Below, in pieces: positions 11,801 through 20,142 of a stretch of 64,000 nt of DNA. Below the pieces are notes generated by a model. It ran no database searches. It worked only from the letters and a program-made list of their open reading frames with translations, and was not told the DNA's origin. The DNA is taken from assembly GCA_948144175.1 (NCBI GenBank), contig CANXME010001258.1:2961001-3025000 (forward strand). Reading direction: 5' to 3'. A program made the position numbers and the translations under genes. Numbering within the stretch: position 1 is the stretch's first letter; each line of letters starts with the position of its first letter. The stretch is from Closterium sp. NIES-65 (lineage: Eukaryota > Streptophyta > Zygnematophyceae > Desmidiales > Closteriaceae).

Positions 11801-12950
11801 CCTGATTGTCAAAGCGCGAGACGGAACAAGTGAGCTCAAGAAGCTGGCAGCACTGGCAAGGGAGCTCGGCTGCAGGGAGAAGGCGAAGTGGGTGTTGAGG
11901 GCTTTCAACGCAGCACCAGCAACCTGGAAGGAGATGGTACTCACGAAATTGACAAGCGAGGAGATCGTGGCTACGGTGAAGCTTCTACGGTCGAGCAACA
12001 GCGCAACTGGCGGTTTTACCTACTGGAAAGTGGGCGAAGCAAGAGGCGACACGGTGGAGGGGATACTATGCGATATAGAGGACGGAGGGAACTTCTCACC
12101 CTACGAGGGAAACCTCAAGATGTATTTCAACCTGCGTAGCGGGGTGCCGATGTTCACGGAAGGGAGTGCGTTCCTGGGCCCCATGGGGGACGTGCGGACG
12201 AAGCTTTTGCTCTCAGCGGCATGCGAAGGAGGGGAGCTAATCACGCTGAAAGGGATAAGGAAGGTGCTGACAGACTCGGCCGGACCACAAGAAGAACAAA
12301 GGAGATGGGAAGGACAGAGGAGGGTGATCGAGTGGGACAGAGTCATCGAACTGAGGGACTCCCTGGTCACCCCACGGCGGGCACGTGAAATCCTCATACG
12401 GCTCCACTGTAGGAACCTGCAAGTGGGCTCGACGCTGTTTTTCATGGGGGTGGTCTGCCCACACTGCCAGGGAGAGGAAACCCCAGATCACTGCCTCCTT
12501 GACTGCCTGGCGGTGCAGGGGGTGGCGGATGTGATGAGGCATGGACTGGAAATAATGTGCCCGGGCCTAGCGTGGCAGGATCTGGAGGACCTGCTCTTCA
12601 TGCAAAGAAGCACAAGGTCGGGTTTTCCAGAGGGGACATGGATTGCAACATTCCTGCATCAAGTATGGCTGGCAAGATGCAACGCGGTGTGGAGGAATGA
12701 AGCCTTCCAACCTGGGAAGGTGACTTGGCAGGCGGTGGTAAAGTTTGTCGCACATGCGAGGATATACTGCGCGGCGCGCAGAGAATCAGCGCGGTTGAAG
12801 GGACATGCCTTGGACAGTGACTGGGCGTACCTGGCAGACAACGAGGCAGTGGTGATGCGACGTATTTGCAGCAGTGACCCACCGCTGACGTGGAGGATCG
12901 GCTTCAGCTCTGTGTGGGACAACCCCAGGCTAACACATCAGCCACCATAG
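8853..12950 (+). pseudogene. LINE ORF2: endonuclease, reverse transcriptase, zinc-binding domain
   Basis: The ATG at 8853 opens about 1365 codons with a single internal TGA at 10761-10763 (LHIN-stop-WTGDKVAVEKG) and no frameshift. Order: APE-type endonuclease at residues 1-240 (LVMGDLNVVEDPDFDR, SSRIDRALIS, TDHWN), a basic linker, then RT (KSPGADGLPKELF, NYRPITLLSTVYKIIAKVMA, YGFIPGRQL, MIDFQKAFDSI). After the stop it continues with GVRQGCPLAPYLF and the catalytic YADDTSLLLHG near 10922. The C-terminal part has CPHCQGEETPDHCLLDC at about 12456, the RT-associated zinc-binding motif of plant and algal L1-like LINEs. The protein would nick the target and copy its own RNA from the poly-A end. Confidence 0.92.
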
Positions 12951-13053
12951 CTGCCTTAGAGGGGATCTGCATTACTAGCTTTTGTAGCGCTCCCCTCAAC
13001 CCTACAGTTACGACTGCCGATGTCTATACATTCTTGTAATGTATTTTGATATC

Positions 13054-13085
<32 letters not shown>

Positions 13086-13096
13086 GGTCGGACTCA

Positions 13097-14398
13097 GTCG
13101 GTATGGTGCACGTGAGACGGGTTTCGCACCTGGTTCCTCCACGATCTCGTGTTCGTGGGTGCGTGCTGGAGGTACGCCTACAGGTAGGTCGTCGGGCATT
13201 ATATCCTTGTACTGCTCCAAGACATCCTTCACTGTTGCAGGTAGCTCAGAACTCGGCTTCTCCTCCTCTGCTGCTGCCATAACCAGTGCTAGGTAACCCG
13301 TGTTACTCTCGTTCACCGTCTGTTCGAACCGTGCCAGTGTCATTTCAGGTACGTCCCCTGTATCCGTCCAGCTTCGCAGTGCTATCCGCTTCCCGTTGTT
13401 GTAGATGCACACCTTGCTGTTGACCCAATCGATCTCGGGGTTGAAGCGCTTTAGGAAATCTCGCCCCAAGATAAAATCTAATCCTTTGATGTTGGTGATT
13501 GGTAGCTTCGGCTTCCACCTCAACGCACCTATATGCAGCTGCAGTGATGCTTCGCCGTGGATAGGAAGCTTCGTACCATCCACCATGGTTGCTGAAAACT
13601 GGGTCTCTTTCGCCTTCTCTCCAATTTTCTCCAATGCTCCGTGGTCACACACCGAGTGAGATGCACCGCTGTCCACCAGTGCCTGGAGGCATCGCCCATT
13701 GCATAACACCTCGAGGAGTAGTGGTTTCTGCTGCGCTGAGTAGCCAAAGAGGGTCTCGTTAATAGGATCATAGGGTACATCAAACTTAATACCTTCCATT
13801 TTTCCTATACCTGACACAGCGCTTTCCAACTTCACCTGGGGGGTAGGAGGATTTTTCCGAGGCTTGTATAATTTCTCCTGAGCCTGGATGTCTCCTCTAA
13901 GCCTTGGCAGCTTGGTAGGCTTCACCTGTGGGCAACGGGGAGCCTTAACACTGTGCTGCGGGGAGAGAATATTAACTCCACGGAACGGACGACCCTTTTC
14001 TACGCTCCGTAGTACTTTACCCAACTTCTCAGGTACCTGAATAATTTCTAAAGGCTTTTTTTTGGCCTCTAGACCTCCCCTGAATTTTTTGAAGGCTTGT
14101 AAACCACGAGAAGCAATATTCTTTGTTAGAGCATCTTTATAGGATACTTTTAACGAATTCTTACTTTCGTGGGTGTTCGACTAGAGTTTCCCGGTCGGTG
14201 CAGAGTCTTTTTTCGCGGAGCCTCCATTCGCCTCGGCGATTTCCCCTGATGCCGGCCGGTCGTGACGTTTTAAATTCGCGCCATCATTTTCTCCTTTTTT
14301 CACCCGCTCCGAAGTCGCCACGTCGTCGCCTTTTCCTGCTTTTCGGATCTTTACGCGATCGCCAGGTCGATCCGCGGCTACTGGCGATTCCCGTTTTT
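13097..14398 (-). pseudogene. Gypsy-A pol N-terminal part: pre-protease and aspartic protease
   Basis: It begins in the -1 frame after the slippery site at 14393-14399 and runs through a Lys-rich stretch to a TAG at 14181-14183. It then continues in the same frame (NSLKVSYKDALTK, LGKVLRSVEKGRPFRGVNIL) to the protease active site [15 protein letters not shown] near 13655 and the LGRDFLKRFNPEIDWV block. It ends in APYRLSPTE where the LINE is inserted. Gypsy-B carries the same order at 30119-31550. The GC-poor stretch 14040-14180 is coding in this frame, not intergenic. Confidence 0.88.
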
Positions 14399-14399
14399 T
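14358..14399 (-). promoter_or_regulatory. Gypsy-A gag-pol -1 frameshift cassette
   Basis: On the minus strand, heptamer A AAA AAC (14399-14393) is in the gag reading phase. Four bases later is a hairpin with arms ATCGCCAG (14388-14381) and CTGGCGAT (14365-14358) around a 15-base loop. The pol frame is -1 relative to gag and is open across the site. The heptamer, the hairpin core, the loop length and a stop codon in the loop are shared with Gypsy-B, with one covarying base pair. In this copy a TAA (14401-14399) has arisen right at the heptamer. Confidence 0.8.
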
Positions 14400-15248
14400 T
14401 ACTTCGAGGGTGCTCCACTGTTTCCGTCCCGGGGTGTCGCACGTGCTTTCTTCATTTTGTAGCACGACAAAAACTGATGTCCTACTGCGCCGCAAAATTC
14501 GCATTTTGTCGGCTGCTGCTTTGCGTCGTATTTGTCGATATCCATCGGTTCGGCGAACGTGGGGGGTGCCGATCGCTTCGTGCCGAATGTACGGTTCGGC
14601 ATGAAGCGTCGTGTTTCGGGTTGACCTCGAGTCAGCGCGTCGTATCGCTCGGCAGCACGCACGATGTCTCTGTAGCTGTTGTAATTCGCCGTAATCACTT
14701 GCCACCGAATCTCCGTTTTTAACCCTTCGGTGTACGCCTGGATTTTTTCGCCTTCGGTCAGGTCGGTGATGCGGTTGAACAGTAACTCCATCTGCTGCGT
14801 CTACTGTGTTACACTACTGTATTGCTTGTGTCGGTGTATCTGCTCCCGCGCCATGTAGGTTGTATTAATTGGTTCGAAACGCTCGATTAAATCTGCCCGA
14901 AACTGCTGCCACGTTTTCTCCCCGCGGGCTACGTCGGTGTAGTAAATCAATTCAAGAGCCGGTCCACGTAACAGTGTCGCTGTGAGCCGAATCCTTGCAG
15001 CGTCGTGTTGCGGGGTCGAACAGCCAATGGCCTCAAAGTAAATTTCGAGGGTGGCCACGAATCGTCGGACGTCGGATCCCTTCGCGCTTGGATCGAACGC
15101 CTCCGGGAGCCTCGGTCGTGCTGCTTCGAGGTTCGGCGACAGTGGTGCCACTGGTCCGTGAAATGTCGCTGTCGCCACTGCTGCTGGAGTTGTCGGTGCT
15201 GCAGTCGCTGTGGTCGCTGCTGCTGCGGCGGCGAACCCTGGTTGGCTT
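14399..15248 (-). pseudogene. Gypsy-A gag, main part (capsid and CCHC zinc knuckle)
   Basis: Continues the gag begun at 16932 after removal of TRIM-1. The retrotransposon-gag block is clear: FDPSAKGSDVRRFVATLEIYF, LRGPALELIYYTDV, WQQFRADLIERFEPINTTYM, LTEGEKIQAYTEGLKTEIRW. The zinc knuckle CEFCGAVGHQFLSC lies near 14505. A TAG at 14801-14803 (SSVTQ-stop-TQQMELLF) replaces a Tyr codon seen in Gypsy-B. The frame closes at TAA 14399-14401, immediately at the frameshift heptamer. The product would form the particle that packages the RNA. Confidence 0.88.
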
Positions 15249-15378
15249 TGTCAGAATATTATCTTATTGTTCTAGCCTGTAGTGGGGTGCTCTATAGCGA
15301 GTACAACCCTTCTAGGGTTTGCTATTTGTATCCTCATTCTTGCTAGTTCAATCCTCTTTCTTTCTTCAAATTTTGACA
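15249..15378 (+). repeat. TRIM-1 5' LTR
   Basis: 130 bases, TGTCAGAATATT...TTTTGACA, identical to 16640-16769. The primer site TGCTATCAGAGCAGG follows at 15379, resembling the plant initiator-Met PBS TGGTATCAGAGC with one change. Confidence 0.95.
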
Positions 15379-15471
15379 TGCTATCAGAGCAGGTCGATCC
15401 CCTTGGATCGATCCTGTGGGTGGGCTCACCACCTCGTTGCTTCCGCTGCAACTGCTACTGCTACTCTCTAT

Positions 15472-15710
15472 GCCGCACGCCCCGTGGCGTGCGGCAGTTT
15501 TTTCTTCCCGCCACGTGCTCGGGGCGCATGGCGGTTTTCTGCCCACCGCGCGCTCAGTGCGTGCGGCGGTTTTCTGCCCACCGTGCGCCCCGAGGCGCGC
15601 GGCGGTTTCCTGCTTCGCGCGGCGGTATTCTGCACGCCATGCGCTCAGGACGCGTGGCGGTTTTCTGCCCACCGCGCACCCTGGGCGCACGCGGCGGTTT
15701 CGCGTTCCGT
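15472..15710 (+). repeat. TRIM-1 leader: tandem GC hairpins
   Basis: The first hairpin (15472-15495) has perfect 10-base arms GCCGCACGCC/GGCGTGCGGC around a CCGT loop. At least four degenerate units follow, spaced about 36-50 bases and joined by GGTTTTCTGCCCACCG-like spacers. The same hairpin with one compensated base pair occurs in the Copia-3 leader at 19078-19101, and similar CCGA/CCGT-loop hairpins occur in TRIM-2. Confidence 0.8.
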
Positions 15711-16639
15711 CGACCCGCACGCCCGTCCCCGTCGACCTGCGTGCGGCTCCTCGTCGCCCTTCGCGGCGTCCCCGTCAACCCGCGCGAGGCTCCCTGTCGC
15801 CCTTAGTGGCGGCCCCGTCGACCCGCGCGCCGCCTCCGGCGACCGGTGTGCCCATCCCCGTCGACCCGCGTGTCGCCCTGCGGCCCCCCCCCCCCCCCTC
15901 CCCGCACACCTGCGTTTGCTTACCGCACACACGAGTTCGCTTCCCGCACACCCGATTTTGCTTCCCGCACGCTTGTGCATGCTTCGCGCACACCTGAGCT
16001 CGCCTACCGCACACTCAGGGTATGGGGGTGACGGGTATGGGGGTGGCGGGTGTGCGCGGTCCCCTGCTCCTCCTCCTCCTCCGTCTCCCACTGCTGCAGC
16101 TGCCGCTGAGGGGGGTGGGTGTGTGGGAGACGAAGGAGTGGTGCTAGGGGGGTGTGTGGGAGTAGAGCTAGTGGTGTAGCAGTGGGTGTGTATGAGGGGG
16201 GTGGGACTGTGTGCGGGAGGATGAGTGGAGGTTGCCAGTTTGTCGTCAGCAACACCTGTATTCCGGGGGCTTCGCCCGGTAGCCCAGTCGTAGCCAGCTG
16301 TGCCAGCCGCCCGTGGGTCCGTTGCTCGTCTGCCGCTACTTTAGCCGCGGGGCCAGTTACTCCAGTAGTCCGGGGGCGTCGCCCGGTAGCCGCTGTGCCA
16401 GTGTGCCTCCTGTTGCCCGTGTGTCTGCAGCTTCAGCTGTCGCCTCCCAACTCCTCTCGCTCTCACTCCTCCTCCTCACTTGCCCGTTGTGACCACCACT
16501 AGTTTTGCTTATAATTGTGAACTATGAACTATTTCTTCTTGAACTTGTGCTCAGAATGTGTGGTGACATTGTGATCCACCCTGAGCTTGTTTTGCTTTGC
16601 CTGCACTGCTGATTACACCCCACTTTGGCTATGGGGGTG

Positions 16640-16769
16640 TGTCAGAATATTATCTTATTGTTCTAGCCTGTAGTGGGGTGCTCTATAGCGAGTACAACCC
16701 TTCTAGGGTTTGCTATTTGTATCCTCATTCTTGCTAGTTCAATCCTCTTTCTTTCTTCAAATTTTGACA
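16640..16769 (+). repeat. TRIM-1 3' LTR
   Basis: 130 bases identical to 15249-15378, preceded by the polypurine tract TATGGGGGTG and followed by target duplication GGCTT. Confidence 0.95.
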
Positions 16770-16932
16770 GGCTTGTCAGAAAAGCCTCAAGTCGACGAAG
16801 CGTCGCCTGCGTCTGCTCCATGTCGGTGCGGAGGCTCGCGATGTCGCTCGTAGTCGCGTAGTTGTCGCCTTGGCCCTCCATGCCTGACATCAACGCGTCC
16901 GAAAAACCGAATCGAGGGGGAGCAAAAAACAC
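16770..16932 (-). pseudogene. Gypsy-A gag, N-terminal part
   Basis: Begins MFFAPPRFGFSDALMSGMEG at 16932, about 115 bases inside the 5' LTR, and runs through a heptad-like stretch (IASLRTDMEQTQATLRRLEAF) typical of the coiled N-terminus of gypsy Gag. It is cut at TSL by TRIM-1. The frame resumes at 15248 without shift once one target copy is removed. Confidence 0.8.
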
Positions 16933-17034
16933 GGAACCGGTTTTACGTACCCGAAATCGATGTTTGACTACGTCGCCCCCGCGGTTTTTTTAAGACTGGT
17001 TTTTATCGGTCGAAAGAACTTCGCGTGTAAACGG

Positions 17035-17048
17035 CCTCTGATACCAAG
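17035..17048 (-). other. Gypsy-A primer-binding site
   Basis: On the minus strand the bases after the 5' LTR read CTTGGTATCAGAGG, matching the 3' end complement of plant initiator tRNA-Met (TGGTATCAGAGC) over 11 of 12 bases. Confidence 0.85.
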
Positions 17049-17426
17049 TGTGATGATCTAGGATCGAGCTCAGAATAGAGAATGAGAATTGAGTCGAATT
17101 GAATGATCACCTGGGTACAACACGAGGCTATATATTGGCTCGACACAAGGCCCCGTAACCAGGTGTTACGCGAAGGTTCCGCAGGTCGCGAAGCATCCCG
17201 AACAGATCCTTATCGAATTCGGTAGAAGGCAATTCGGTGGCAACCGAAAAGCCAGAATTCGGTGCACGCAACCTAGCTCGGTGTTATAACTATAATAAAA
17301 TATAGGAAAGCACCTAGCCTAGGAAATCAAGCAATTCATGCATGCATATAAGTATCCTATGCTAGAAATAGCATGATAAAGTAAAGGCACGCAAGCATAG
17401 CTGGCATAAGCCGTTGTACTCTCACA
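17049..17426 (-). repeat. Gypsy-A 5' LTR
   Basis: 378 bases, TGTGATGATCTAGG...CTCTCACA in plus orientation. It pairs with 4752-5118, from which it differs by scattered substitutions and an extra stretch around 17285-17297. Target duplication AGGCG follows at 17427. Confidence 0.95.
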
Positions 17427-17431
17427 AGGCG

Positions 17432-18519
17432 CCTCGCCTCTGGCAGCAGCACCTGCACAATTCTCCTCGAAATCGGCTTCAAGCAGCTCCCACACGACCC
17501 GGGAATGTATCGTCCTCACTTTAGTGGAGACTACATCCTCCTGACAGTCTACGTCGACGACCTGTTGTACACGTGCACCTGCAACAAACTCCTGGATCAG
17601 TTTCAGGAGAACTTGGCGCAGCGCGTAGACATCACCATCAACCTCGAAGTGAAGCAGTTTTTGGGGTTAAACATCACCTACGCGCCAGAATCAATCCATC
17701 TGTCAGCCTCCAAGTATGCAGAGCAGCTGGGGGAACACTTCAACATCTCTCCCGAACCACTCTCAACTCCCTACCGCAACCACAGCACCAACTACAAACC
17801 GGACAACAAACCACTGTCACCCGCAGGACTCCAACTGTACCAGCAGCAACTGGGTTGTCTGCTGTTCGCCTCTGTCACCTGTCGACCCGAACTTTCGTAC
17901 ATCGCTAGCCAACTGGCGCAGTATTCTCGCAAGCCAGTAGCTGAGAACCAGCTGGACCTGGAACGCGCCCTGCAGTACTTCATCTCCACGCCTGACATTG
18001 GGCTCTCCTATTCCACGCTGACGATGACCTCCTTCAACCTCAATGGCTACGTGGACGCAGATCACGCCGCTGACCCTGACAATCGATGGTCCCGAACCGG
18101 CTTTGTTTTTTGCCTGGAACCAACTGGACCAATCTCCTGGAACTCACAAAAGGAGGAGCTGGTTGCCCTGTCGTCGGCTGAAGCGGAATACATCACCGCG
18201 ACAGCAGCAGTTCGCGAAGGCCTGTACCTGCAAGAGCTGTTACAGGAAGCGAAAATTCCAGCCTCGCCTACCTTTCGCCTTTACTGCGAAAACCAGAGTG
18301 CGATCAGGATTGCGAACAAGCCTGGTTTCGTGAACCGCACGAAGCACATCGCACTTCGGTATATTTTTCGTCAAGCACGAAATTGAGTAAGGCAAAGTTG
18401 ACCTCGCCTACTGCCCGACTACTAAGATGGCAGCAGACTTTCTCACCAAGCGCCTGCCACGTCAACAGTACAAGCACTGCTCTGACCTCACCGGAGTAGT
18501 CAAGCGAGTCAGCTCCTGA
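17432..18519 (+). pseudogene. Copia-2 C-terminal half of RT and RNase H
   Basis: Resumes at PRLWQQHL and carries the catalytic YVDDLLYTC box (about 17550). Then come LGLNITY, YRNHSTN, SVTCRPELSYIASQLAQYSR and RNase H: GYVDADHAADPDNRWSRTGF, SWNSQKEELVALSSAEAEYI, DNQSAI-type CENQSAIRIA, NRTKHIALRY. A one-base insertion in a T run near 18364-18368 shifts the frame, giving a stop at 18384. In the corrected frame a TAA replaces one codon, then the C-terminus (KMAADFLTKRLPRQQYKHC) ends at TGA 18517-18519. Upstream half: 2890-4751. Confidence 0.9.
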
Positions 18520-18542
18520 CTGCGCCCAGGAATGAAGGGGAT

Positions 18543-18883
18543 TGTTACGATATGAAGTTTTATGAGTAAGGAATTCATGTATGCTACAGGAGCCGACTCT
18601 ACCGAGTACGAAGTCAAGGAGTCAGAAGAGTTGAAGCAATGCAGAAACCGTCTGACCAAGATCGATGCAGGCAGAATCACTTGAAATGAAAAGAGCGGGA
18701 ACAGGTTCATAACGGGTTCCCGCGCCGCACGGTTTGAATTTGCTGTAATAAGGGAATGTACCCCTTAGAGTACATGGCTAGTCTAGGCCTTTTCGTATTC
18801 CCCTTTACTCTTATATAAACTCGATGTATGCATGTTTTTATCAACTCAGTCATTTACATTCACTCTGACTTGAGATTCAAAAC
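18543..18883 (+). repeat. Copia-2 3' LTR, first part
   Basis: Starts TGTTACGATATG right after a purine tract (GGAATGAAGGGGAT). It holds a TATA-like TATATAAA at 18812-18819. Interrupted by Copia-3, whose AAAAC target duplication is at 18879-18883 and 41628-41632. Resumes at 41633. Total about 411 bases with terminal inverted repeat TGTTAC/GTAACA. Confidence 0.85.
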
Positions 18884-19012
18884 TGTCAGAACATTATAGC
18901 TTATGCTTTTGTGTAGGTTGTGGTGGGGTAGCCTATATGGGGTACAACCCAATTAGGGTTAGTACTTGTACCCAATTCTTTCATACTGCATTCATTCTCG
19001 TTCATTCTCACA
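18884..19012 (+). repeat. Copia-3 5' LTR
   Basis: 129 bases, TGTCAGAACATTATAGC...CATTCTCACA, followed by the primer site at 19013-19026. It pairs with 41499-41627. Confidence 0.93.
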
Positions 19013-19077
19013 TGGTTTAAGAGCACATATGCTCCTGGCCTGTGGGCCCTACTACTGCTTCCGCTGCTACTCGATCT

Positions 19078-19139
19078 GTCGCACGCCCCGTGGCGTGCGA
19101 CCTATTTTTCTCTCTGGCGCGCGCCCCGAGGCGCGCGGC
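19078..19139 (+). repeat. Copia-3 leader hairpins
   Basis: Hairpin 1 (19078-19101): arms GTCGCACGCC/GGCGTGCGAC, perfect 10 bp, loop CCGT. Hairpin 2 (about 19117-19139): GCGCGCC, loop CCGA, GGCGCGC. They lie 65 bases downstream of the primer site, the region where LTR elements place packaging and dimerisation signals. Function is inferred. Confidence 0.75.
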
Positions 19140-19189
19140 CCCGTTCCTTCTAGGCGCGCCACTCCCCACTACCCCGTCGCGGCCCCATC

Positions 19190-20142
19190 TCGTCGCGCCG
19201 CCCTAGCGGCCGCGTCGCGCCGCCCTCGCGGCCACGATCCGCCGCCCTAGCGGCCCCGTCACCTACACCTGCGACCCCGGCGCCGCCCATCCCGGCCCCG
19301 GCTCCGCCCTTCCCGGCCCCGGCACCACCTCGGCTGGCCCCGTCGCCTACCCCGGCGACCTCGACGCCGCCCTTCCCGACCCGGCCCCGCCTCTGCTGGC
19401 CCCATCCCCTGCCCCTGCGGCACCGGCTCTGCCCTTCCTGGCCCCGGCGCCACCTCGGCTGGCCCCGTTGCCTACCCCGGCGACCCCGACGCCGCCCTTC
19501 CCAACCCGGCCCCGCCTCTGCTGGCCCCGTCGCCTACCCCTGCGGCCCCGGCGCTGCCCTTCCCGGCCCCGGCGCCACCTCTGCTGGCCCCGACGCCGCC
19601 CTTGCCGACCCCGGCGCCGCCTCTACTGGCCTCGTCGCCTACCTCTGCGGCACCGGCGCCGCCCTTCCCGGCCCCAGCGCCGCCTCTGCTGGCCCCGTCA
19701 CCTACCCTACGGCCCCGGCGCCACCTCTGCTGGCCCCGTCGCCGCTCCACCCGGCCCCGCTGCCGTCCCCAAGTGGCCCAAACGTCACCACCGAGCCGCC
19801 GACGCCACCGAGCTGCTACCGAGCCGCCAGAGCCGCAGCGCCACCTGACCCGCCCGAGCCGCCGAGTCACCGAGCCGCAGTTGCCGCCGAGCCGCCCGAG
19901 TCGCCCGAGCCGCCGAGCCGCAGTTGCTGCCGAGCCGCCGTGCCGCCGAGCCGCCCGAGCCACCTGCACCGCCGAGTTGCCGAGTCGCCGAGTCGCCGAA
20001 CCTGCTCTTCCCACCACTGGTGAGCCCCTGCCCTGCTAGCGCGCTGCCCGCCGCTTGCTTACCTGCCTGCCTGCCTTTCGGCCTGCCTGGTTGCCTGCCT
20101 TACTGCTGCTACTCCTGCTCCTGCTTCTACTGGCGGAGCCAG
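19190..20142 (+). repeat. Copia-3 GC-rich leader arrays
   Basis: Degenerate tandem units built on GGCCCCGTCGCCTACCCCGG and GCCGCCCTTCCC run through about 19740, then CCGAGCCGCC units to about 20000, then TGCC-rich sequence. Long frames here are low-complexity Pro/Arg/Gly products of the repeats and no conserved protein is seen. No gag domain like those at 37101-37959 or 60646-61110 is present. Confidence 0.7.

Larger units (their letters stand above)
7831..13082 (+). mobile_element. L1-like LINE, 5'-truncated, inserted in Gypsy-A pol
   Basis: A 14-base target duplication, CTCGGTCGGACTCA, lies at 7817-7830 and 13083-13096. The 3' end is an uninterrupted A29 tract (13054-13082), the hallmark of target-primed reverse transcription. 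Inside are a partial ORF1 and a nearly complete ORF2 with endonuclease, RT and zinc-binding C-terminus. The element starts inside an already open ORF1 frame, so the 5' end was lost at insertion. The coding strand is opposite to that of its host Gypsy-A. One nonsense codon in ORF2 makes this copy inactive, but the long frames and intact tail suggest it is fairly young. Confidence 0.93.
15249..16769 (+). mobile_element. TRIM-1: short non-autonomous LTR element in Gypsy-A gag
   Basis: Two LTRs of 130 bases (15249-15378 and 16640-16769) are identical at every base. They are flanked by the target duplication GGCTT (15244-15248, 16770-16774). Next to the 5' LTR is a primer site TGCTATCAGAGCAGG, and before the 3' LTR a polypurine tract ending TATGGGGGTG. 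The 1.26-kb interior has no protease, integrase or RT signature, only GC-rich hairpin repeats, low-complexity stretches and a tail resembling copia 3' UTRs. The LTR layout and tract match the copia families here, so copia machinery acting in trans is the likely mobiliser. Identical LTRs mean recent insertion. Confidence 0.93.
4752..17426 (-). mobile_element. Gypsy-A: Ty3/gypsy chromovirus, disrupted by a LINE and TRIM-1
   Basis: It is bounded by LTRs of 378 and 367 bases with TG...CA ends, and flanked by the 5-base target duplication AGGCG at 4747-4751 and 17427-17431. On the minus strand it has a primer-binding site, gag, a gag-pol frameshift cassette, then protease, RT, RNase H, integrase and chromodomain, and a polypurine tract at 5119-5130. 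That order and the C-terminal chromodomain define chromoviruses. It has nonsense codons in gag and pol and two insertions, so it is inactive. The LTRs differ by substitutions and an indel of about 11 bases near 17287, so it is older than Gypsy-B. Confidence 0.95.

Noticed and set aside
14123-14722. Plus-strand frame of 199 codons opposite Gypsy-A gag/pol
   Set aside because: It overlaps the well-supported minus-strand zinc knuckle and frameshift cassette and shows no domain.
15319-16179. Pro/Arg/Ala-rich frame inside TRIM-1
   Set aside because: It is a translation of the GC hairpin repeats, starts inside the LTR and changes content between frames without any domain; TRIMs are non-coding.
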